From the NCBI GenBank assembly GCA_910588745.1, contig CAJURK010000014.1:1-56255 (forward strand): a stretch of 56,255 bases of DNA, read 5' to 3'. A program made the position numbers and the translations under genes. The DNA comes from an uncultured Dorea sp. GTDB lineage: Bacteria > Bacillota > Clostridia > Lachnospirales > Lachnospiraceae. Within the stretch, counting starts at the first letter, position 1; the number at the start of each line of letters is the position of its first letter. The notes beneath the pieces were generated by a model. The model saw only the letters and a program-made list of their open reading frames with translations, made no database searches and was not told the DNA's origin. Below are positions 50,702-56,255 of this stretch, in pieces.

Positions 50702-51865
50702 ATGGTGCAGAAGCTGATTGAGAAATTCAAAGAGTTGTATGGTGAGGAAGGCGAGATCCGTAAGTATTTCGCTCCGGGACGTGTGAACCTGATTGGAGAA
50801 CATACCGATTATAACGGAGGTCACGTATTCCCCTGCGCGCTGACGATCGGAACCTATGGAGTTGTAAGGAGCCGTGAGGATCGGAAACTCCGTTTCTATT
50901 CTGTAAATTTTGAAAAGCTTGGCGTCATCGAAACCAGCCTGGATGACCTGACGCCGTCTAAGGAAGCCGGATGGACCAATTATCCGAAGGGCGTGATGTG
51001 GGCGTTTGAAAAGAGAGGCATGAAACTGTCCCATGGACTGGATGTGCTGATTTACGGAGATATCCCAAACGGTTCCGGTTTGTCTTCGTCCGCGTCCCTT
51101 GAAGTACTTACGGGGCTTATTTTAAAGGAGACCTACGGCTTTGATGTATCTATGGTGGAGATCGCCCTGATCGGACAGGATTCCGAGAATAATTTCAACG
51201 GCTGCAACTGTGGGATTATGGATCAGTTTGCAAGCGCTATGGGAAAGAAAGACAATGCGATTTTCCTTGATACCAATACGCTGAACTACGAGTATGCGCC
51301 GGTGGTGCTTGAGGACGCAAAGATTGTCATTACCAACAGCAAGGTGAAGCACAGTCTTGTGGATTCGGCTTATAATGACAGGAGAAATGAATGCGAGCAG
51401 GCATTAAAGGAACTGCAGAAGGCAGTGGATATTAAGACGCTGGGGGATTTGAGCGAAGAGGAATTTGAAACACACAAGGACGCCGTAAAAAGCGAGGTGT
51501 GCAGGAGGCGGGCAAAGCATGCGGTGTATGAGAACCAGCGTGCGATCCGTGCGGTACAGGCTCTTAAGGCGGGCGAGATTGCGGCTTTTGGCAAGCTGAT
51601 GAACGAGTCGCATGTATCCTTGCGGGATGATTATGAGGTTTCCTGTGAGGAGATTGATATTCTTGTGGATTTGGCGTGGAAGATTCCGGGCGTGATCGGT
51701 TCCAGGATTACCGGAGGCGGATTCGGCGGATGTACGGTAAGTATTGTGAAAAACGATACGGTAGATACCTTTATCAGTACGGTAGGCAAAGCATATCAGG
51801 AAAAGGTGGGACACGAGGCAGAATTTTATGTAGTAGAGATTGGAGACGGGGGACATGTTATCTAA
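50702..51865 (+). CDS. galK: Galactokinase GalK
   Basis: A 387-residue GHMP kinase converting galactose to galactose-1-phosphate. The three motifs are present: GRVNLIGEHTDYNGG, PNGSGLSSSASLE, and GSRITGGGFGGCTV. ATG 50702 follows AAAAGGAGAG; a longer in-frame start at 50594 lies in promoter sequence and is rejected. Its last 11 bases overlap galT, giving a coupled Leloir pathway pair. galE is not in the window. Confidence 0.96.
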   Translation: MVQKLIEKFKELYGEEGEIRKYFAPGRVNLIGEHTDYNGGHVFPCALTIGTYGVVRSREDRKLRFYSVNFEKLGVIETSLDDLTPSKEAGWTNYPKGVMWAFEKRGMKLSHGLDVLIYGDIPNGSGLSSSASLEVLTGLILKETYGFDVSMVEIALIGQDSENNFNGCNCGIMDQFASAMGKKDNAIFLDTNTLNYEYAPVVLEDAKIVITNSKVKHSLVDSAYNDRRNECEQALKELQKAVDIKTLGDLSEEEFETHKDAVKSEVCRRRAKHAVYENQRAIRAVQALKAGEIAAFGKLMNESHVSLRDDYEVSCEEIDILVDLAWKIPGVIGSRITGGGFGGCTVSIVKNDTVDTFISTVGKAYQEKVGHEAEFYVVEIGDGGHVI

Positions 51866-53345
51866 GAATATTAAGAAATTAGTGCAGTATGGAATGAACA
51901 CCGGCTTGCTGCCGGAGTGCGAGCGTACATATGCTGTTAATCTCCTGCTGGAGGCATTTCATGAGGACGACTATGAGGATACGGATATTGCAGGAGAGGA
52001 TATTTGCCTGGAGGCGGTTTTGAAAGCCCTTCTGGACGAGGCATGTGAACGAGGCATCGTGGAAGACAGCGTTGTTTACCGCGACCTGTTCGACACGAAG
52101 CTGATGAATTGCCTGATGCCAAGGCCTTCGCAGGTGCAGGAAGAGTTTGCGAAGCGCTATGAGAAGTCTCCGGAAGCAGCGACGGAATATTTCTATAAGC
52201 TGAGCCAGGACAGCGACTATATCCGGCGCTATCGGGTAGAAAAGGATAAGAAATGGAAAGTGGATACTCCTTACGGGAAGATTGATATTACCATTAATTT
52301 ATCTAAGCCGGAGAAAGATCCCAAGGCCATTGCAGCGGCAAGAAACGCCAAGGCCAGCAGCTATCCGAAGTGCTTGCTGTGCATGGAGAACGAAGGCTAT
52401 GCCGGGCGCGTCAACCACCCGGCAAGGGAAAACCACCGGATTATTCCGGTTACGATTAACGACAGCAAGTGGGGATTCCAGTATTCGCCCTATGTGTACT
52501 ATAACGAACACTGCATTGTATTTAACGGGCAGCATATCCCTATGAAGATTGATAAGGCGGCATTTATCAAGCTGTTTGATTTTGTAAAGCTATTCCCTCA
52601 TTATTTCCTTGGCTCCAACGCGGATCTTCCGATTGTGGGGGGGTCCATCTTAAGCCACGACCATTTCCAAGGAGGGCATTATACGTTTGCAATGGCAAAA
52701 GCTCCGATTGAGAAACCGGTTGCCATAGCGGGATATGAGGATGTGGAAGCAGGCATTGTAAAATGGCCGCTGTCAGTTTTAAGAATCCGGCATCAGGATG
52801 AGAAGAGGCTGATTGAGCTGGCTGACCATGTATTGAAAGCGTGGAGGGGGTATACCGATGAAGATGCATTTATTTTCGCCGAAACAGACGGGGAGCCGCA
52901 CAATACCATCACGCCGATTGCCAGAAAGGCGGGGGACGTTTTTGAGCTTGATTTGACCCTGCGGAATAATATTACTACAAAGGAACATCCGCTGGGAGTA
53001 TATCATCCCCATGCGCAGTACCATAATATCAAGAAAGAGAACATTGGCCTGATTGAGGTTATGGGTCTTGCGGTGCTTCCCGCAAGATTGAAAGAAGAGA
53101 TGGAGATTCTGGCCGAGTATCTGACGGAGGGCAAGGATATCCGAAGTAACGAGAAGATTGAGAAGCACGCAGAATGGGCGGAGGGCTTCCTGGCTCGTTA
53201 TGAGGAGATTACAGCAGACAACGTGACCGAAATTTTACACAAAGAGATCGGCCGTACCTTTGTAGGCGTTCTGGAAGACGCCGGGGTATATAAATGTACA
53301 AAAGAGGGAAGGGCGGCGTTTATGAAATTTATAGAGACGCTGTAA
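51855..53345 (+). CDS. galT: UTP/UDP-glucose-hexose-1-phosphate uridylyltransferase, class II GalT
   Basis: A 496-residue class II (Firmicutes-type) GalT, unrelated in length to the 350-residue class I enzymes. Key segments are YPKCLLCMENEGYAGR, NEHCIVFNGQHIPMKI, GSILSHDHFQGG and the histidine motif GVYHPHAQYHN. It exchanges the uridylyl group between UDP-glucose and galactose-1-phosphate. ATG 51855 follows GAGACGGGGG inside galK. A long foldback terminator closes the operon. Confidence 0.95.
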   Translation: MLSKNIKKLVQYGMNTGLLPECERTYAVNLLLEAFHEDDYEDTDIAGEDICLEAVLKALLDEACERGIVEDSVVYRDLFDTKLMNCLMPRPSQVQEEFAKRYEKSPEAATEYFYKLSQDSDYIRRYRVEKDKKWKVDTPYGKIDITINLSKPEKDPKAIAAARNAKASSYPKCLLCMENEGYAGRVNHPARENHRIIPVTINDSKWGFQYSPYVYYNEHCIVFNGQHIPMKIDKAAFIKLFDFVKLFPHYFLGSNADLPIVGGSILSHDHFQGGHYTFAMAKAPIEKPVAIAGYEDVEAGIVKWPLSVLRIRHQDEKRLIELADHVLKAWRGYTDEDAFIFAETDGEPHNTITPIARKAGDVFELDLTLRNNITTKEHPLGVYHPHAQYHNIKKENIGLIEVMGLAVLPARLKEEMEILAEYLTEGKDIRSNEKIEKHAEWAEGFLARYEEITADNVTEILHKEIGRTFVGVLEDAGVYKCTKEGRAAFMKFIETL

Positions 53346-53397
53346 ATAGGATAAAGCGCGCCGCGATAGGGTGAAAAAACCGGTTATTCATAAATAG

Positions 53398-53501
53398 AGA
53401 AGCTGTCGGAACATGCAGTTTGCCTGCAATATATCGTTTGCCTTTGAGTTGGGCAAACAATATAGGGGGCGGATAGCATCATCTTCCGACAGCTTCTTTT
53501 T
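53398..53501 (+). terminator. Long foldback terminator between galT and the ClC gene
   Basis: The outer stem AGAAGCTGTCGGA (53398-53410) / TCCGACAGCTTCT (53485-53497) ends in five T. Inside, CGTTTGCC and GGGCAAAC form a second hairpin (about 53434-53457). The 100-base foldback is much larger than an ordinary terminator and lies between convergent genes. Confidence 0.8.
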
Positions 53502-53514
53502 CCTGACAATTTGT

Positions 53515-55086
53515 TTATTTCCAGAATCCTTTGAATCTGCAGATATCCTCCATTTCTTTATAAACAGACGCACAATCCCGTTCGTCTGTTAAGGTAACCA
53601 GCAGGTCGCTGGCAAGAAGCCTTGTTTTCCCCTTTGGGATAAATTCCTCGCCGCCTCTCTGGACGGATACCAGAAGGCAGCGCCTAGGCCATTCTACTTC
53701 CTTAATCAGCTTTCCGGCGGCATCGGAGCCGTGAGCTACGACAAATTCTTTCAAAATCTTTTTACCGTGGCTTTTTGGCAGTATAATCCCTTTCTTTTCC
53801 AGCAGCCGCTCCAGGAGGCTTTCGTAAATCGGCTTGGACCGAAGCAGGGTGGCTGTAACATAGGCGACGATGGAGACGACCGACAGGGATAAAAGCTGCT
53901 GAACCGAACCGGTCATTTCAAAAATCAGGATAATTCCTGTTAAGGGAGCCCGGACAATCGCCGTAAAGTATCCTGCCATGGCAAGGACTACGAAATTATT
54001 CACATATATAGAATCTAACCCCAGATAATTAACGCTAAAGGTAGCAAATGCTCCTCCGATAAAGGCTCCCAGTACCAGCAGAGGGAAGAAGATGCCTCCA
54101 GGGGCTCCGGAGCCAAAGCAGACGGCGGAGAAGACAAATTTACAGACCAGCGTAATCAGAATCATATGCAGCAGCAATTTACCGCTTGTCAACTGGTCGA
54201 TGAGGTTGTGGCCGCTGCCTAAATAATCCGGCGCGAGAAAACCCAAAACACCTGCGCACAAGAACGGAATCATGAGCTTTGCCGTGGTATTCAGATGCTT
54301 TGCGCTGTTGTACAGGGATTGGACTTTCAGGGTAAACCAATTGTAAAATGCGCCCAGTACTCCAAGAAGAACGCCGAGAATCAGTATCATCCAATAATAG
54401 CTTTGGGGCAGAATCTGTATAATGTTAAATTGAAAGACAGATTTCATGCCGAAAATCGTGGAAGATAAATAGTCCGCGGACAGGGAAGCAGCCATGACGG
54501 ACAGCAGCACCGATACAGAAAAATTCTTGTGAACCTCTTCCAAGGAAAACATAACTCCGGCAAGAGGCGCGTGGAAAGCGGCGGATAAACCCGCGCTGGC
54601 TCCGCAGGTTAAGAGAAACCGTTCTTCTGTTTTCCCCCGGTCCAGCAAATTGGAAATACCTTTCCCGGCCATAGCGCCAAGCTGAATAGACGGGCCTTCT
54701 CTTCCAAGGGACATACCGCCGAGAAGACATAAGAAACCTCCTGCGAATTTGGCGGGAAGTACTTTCCACCAGACTTGATCCAACTGCCCGGCCATCTCTC
54801 CTTCAAGCTGGGGAATTCCGCTTCCTGAAATCAGAGGCTCCCATACGACCAGTTTTCCAACGATTACAGCCAGCAAGAGCAGAACGGCGAACCATCCTGC
54901 AATGCGCAGGGGAGAGCCTTCTGCAAAATCCAGAATAGCATAGAGCCAGACAGACGCGTATTCCAGCAGAATTCGGTAGAGCAGAACCACAAAACCTCCT
55001 GCAGCGCCAACCAGAATCCCTTCCCCGATTAAAATAATTTGCAATTTTTCTGCGCGTTTCAGCGTATTTTCTGTATTGTTATTCAC
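53515..55086 (-). CDS. ClC-family chloride/proton antiporter with C-terminal TrkA-C domain
   Basis: A 523-residue membrane protein. Selectivity-filter motifs are visible in order: GSGIPQ, GREGP (with the gating glutamate), and GGIFFPLLVLGA. About 430 residues of ClC helices are followed by a cytoplasmic regulatory domain of TrkA-C type (VEWPRRCLLVSVQRGGEEFIPKGKTRLLASDLLVTLTDE). GTG 55086 is chosen because AGAGAGGA lies 7 bases before it; the longer in-frame start has no such site. It exchanges Cl- for H+, perhaps in acid resistance or volume control. Confidence 0.92.
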   Translation of the reverse strand: MNNNTENTLKRAEKLQIILIGEGILVGAAGGFVVLLYRILLEYASVWLYAILDFAEGSPLRIAGWFAVLLLLAVIVGKLVVWEPLISGSGIPQLEGEMAGQLDQVWWKVLPAKFAGGFLCLLGGMSLGREGPSIQLGAMAGKGISNLLDRGKTEERFLLTCGASAGLSAAFHAPLAGVMFSLEEVHKNFSVSVLLSVMAASLSADYLSSTIFGMKSVFQFNIIQILPQSYYWMILILGVLLGVLGAFYNWFTLKVQSLYNSAKHLNTTAKLMIPFLCAGVLGFLAPDYLGSGHNLIDQLTSGKLLLHMILITLVCKFVFSAVCFGSGAPGGIFFPLLVLGAFIGGAFATFSVNYLGLDSIYVNNFVVLAMAGYFTAIVRAPLTGIILIFEMTGSVQQLLSLSVVSIVAYVTATLLRSKPIYESLLERLLEKKGIILPKSHGKKILKEFVVAHGSDAAGKLIKEVEWPRRCLLVSVQRGGEEFIPKGKTRLLASDLLVTLTDERDCASVYKEMEDICRFKGFWK

Positions 55087-55384
55087 AACATAATCCTCTC
55101 TTAAGATTATTTGATGAAAAGACGGCAATGATCCTTTTTTTGAAGGAGAATTACCAATAGCTACCTAGTAATTATACCTGATACTATTTTATAAGTCGAA
55201 TCATTTTTCGGAAACATTGTTAATGGCGCTGGCATAAACGCCATGGACAGCCGCCGCAATGGTCTGCGGAGGATATAATTAAAAGAAACATTTTTTGCTA
55301 ATTTTCTTGTTTTTTCGACATTTTTCGAGTATCGTATAAATAGAGTTATTAAGGAGAATTAGAAAATACGGGAGAGAGTAAAGC
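55087..55384. other. Divergent intergenic region, ClC / CapA-like genes
   Basis: The region is AT-rich with a small hairpin ATGGCG/CGCCAT near 55223-55244. For the plus-strand gene, TTTCGA (55313-55318) and TATAAA (55335-55340) are a weak promoter pair with spacer 16. No gene is visible. Confidence 0.4.
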
Positions 55385-56255
55385 ATGGAGGATTATTCTG
55401 AGAGAAGGCCGAAAAAAGATGGAATTAAGGCTCATAAGGCTGCGCAGCAGAAAAGAGAGGATCGGTTTGGAAAATCCGGGAGGAGTTTTGACGCTGCAAG
55501 ACGCGCGCATCATGGCGTCGGTACTGTCCATGAAAGGCATATAAGAAGAGATATGGCTGAGGGCGAAGTTAACACAGAAGCGAGAAGACGGCTGCAGGCG
55601 GAGAGACAAAAAAAGCGTCAGAAAAGGCAGTTTCAGAGGCTGACGGCGCTGGGAGCGCTGACGCTTGTTTTGGTGTTGTCGGTTCTGTTTGTCCGAGTTG
55701 GCGTAAAGGGCGTTTGGAAGAAGGCAACGGAAGCGAAAGCAAAGGCCGAAGCTCTGGAACTGGAGAAAAAGAAGCCGAAGCTTCAGGAAGCAACAGCCGT
55801 GATTACAATAGCGGGAGATGTTATTATGCATCAGCCGCTGCTGGAGTCGTCGGTGTATTATAACGGAGGAAGTTATGATTACAATCCAATCTTTACTTAT
55901 ATGAAAGAGATCTATGAAGCGGCGGATTTTGCGGCTGTTACGACAGAATACGCTTTGACGGAAGGCGGGTACAGCGGCTATCCGTTATTCTGCGCGCCGG
56001 ACGCGATCGCGGAGGCAATGGCGGCGAACGGCCTGGATATGTGTATGCTGGCAAATAATCATATATATGATAACGGGGATGAAGGACTGCAGCGGACGAT
56101 GGATGTGCTGGAAAAGAATCATCTTTTATATATAGGAACCCGAAAGAATGAAACAGATAAAAATTATGTGGTGCAGGATATTAATGGAATTAAGGTTGGA
56201 TTTTTTAATCTCTCAGGGTCTAATTCCCCGCAGCTCTGCTGCGTAACAAACTTTC
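55385..56255 (+). CDS. CapA-like (PGA_cap) membrane-anchored protein, 3' end outside the window
   Basis: The first 290 codons run to the window edge without a stop. A strongly basic cytoplasmic tail (1-85, rich in Arg/Lys) is followed by one helix (about 86-108) and a coiled, charged linker (110-135). The CapA metallophosphoesterase-like domain then begins: ITIAGDVIMHQPLLES, EYALTEGGYSGYPLFCAPDAIAEAMAANGLDMCMLANNHIYDNGDEGLQRTMDVL. The last stretch matches the LANNH...D.G..G pattern of the family. ATG 55385 follows GGGAGAGAG. Relatives take part in poly-gamma-glutamate or capsule-related envelope processes; the exact role is unknown. Confidence 0.88.
   Translation, partial: MEDYSERRPKKDGIKAHKAAQQKREDRFGKSGRSFDAARRAHHGVGTVHERHIRRDMAEGEVNTEARRRLQAERQKKRQKRQFQRLTALGALTLVLVLSVLFVRVGVKGVWKKATEAKAKAEALELEKKKPKLQEATAVITIAGDVIMHQPLLESSVYYNGGSYDYNPIFTYMKEIYEAADFAAVTTEYALTEGGYSGYPLFCAPDAIAEAMAANGLDMCMLANNHIYDNGDEGLQRTMDVLEKNHLLYIGTRKNETDKNYVVQDINGIKVGFFNLSGSNSPQLCCVTNF

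Noticed and set aside
1..56255. CRISPR arrays, tRNA or rRNA genes, prophage or integrase genes
   Set aside because: None was seen on reading both strands. Repeats present are inverted or short and dispersed, not regularly spaced.

Overview
The window looks like chromosome from a gut-type Lachnospiraceae (Clostridia, Bacillota). Supporting signs are AAGGAGG ribosome binding sites, a mid-range GC content, CUT1 sugar ABC importers, a TPP riboswitch and a T-box, an ATP-dependent cobalt ECF importer, a Firmicutes-type class II GalT, and a DUF6323/DUF6179 pair. No rRNA, tRNA, CRISPR array, transposase or phage gene was seen. The genus cannot be fixed from this sequence alone.

Layout. (1) 1-2.7 kb: a 166-bp foldback repeat, two CATAC/GTATG operators, an MFS efflux pump, and a cutC gene broken by an apparent one-base deletion. 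(2) 2.8-11.3 kb: an aldo/keto reductase, a LacI regulator and a CUT1 ABC importer. The importer is preceded by a strong promoter and two perfect palindromic operators. A GH32 fructosidase and a GH91 difructose-anhydride enzyme without signal peptide follow. Read together, this is an import-and-hydrolyse pathway for difructose dianhydrides or related inulin fragments. (3) 11.3-14.1 kb: TPP riboswitch and thiamine salvage operon thiM-thiE-thiD. (4) 14.1-21.3 kb: a 182-bp foldback, the DUF6323-DUF6179 pair, and a MacB/FtsX-type ABC transporter with its OmpR/kinase pair; the sequence TTGTCACGA occurs before both the ABC genes and the regulator gene. (5) 21.4-24.3 kb, minus strand: XRE regulator, PLDc_N protein, ABC ATPase and permease, an arrangement like the Bacillus yxlEFG genes. 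(6) 24.7-27.1 kb: an AT-rich XamI-like type II restriction-modification pair. (7) 27.3-30.2 kb: asparaginase, MATE pump and MarR regulator.

(8) 30.4-39.4 kb: a second CUT1 importer, an AraC regulator, and a run of four alpha/beta-hydrolase-fold esterases (one pectin-acetylesterase-like) plus a YesL-like membrane protein. This suggests de-esterification of imported acetylated or feruloylated plant oligosaccharides. (9) 39.4-42.9 kb: a T-box leader, specifier probably ATC (Ile), ahead of a four-subunit 2-oxoacid:ferredoxin oxidoreductase in gamma-delta-alpha-beta order. (10) 43.2-46.7 kb: an unusual 1154-residue fusion of an Old Yellow Enzyme/2,4-dienoyl-CoA reductase module, an NAD-dependent epimerase/dehydratase-type SDR and a terminal zinc-ribbon-like motif. 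(11) 46.8-49.3 kb, minus strand: cobalt importer cbiM(PDGLE)-cbiQ-cbiO, with an AraC regulator upstream. (12) 50.6-53.3 kb: galK-galT, ending in a long foldback terminator. (13) 53.5-56.3 kb: a ClC chloride/proton antiporter and the 5' part of a membrane-anchored CapA-like protein cut by the window edge.

The most interesting items are the intracellular GH91 locus, the OYE-SDR fusion, the T-box-controlled oxidoreductase, the DUF6323/DUF6179 pair with its large foldback leader, and the several long foldback elements, which have unrelated sequences but similar size.
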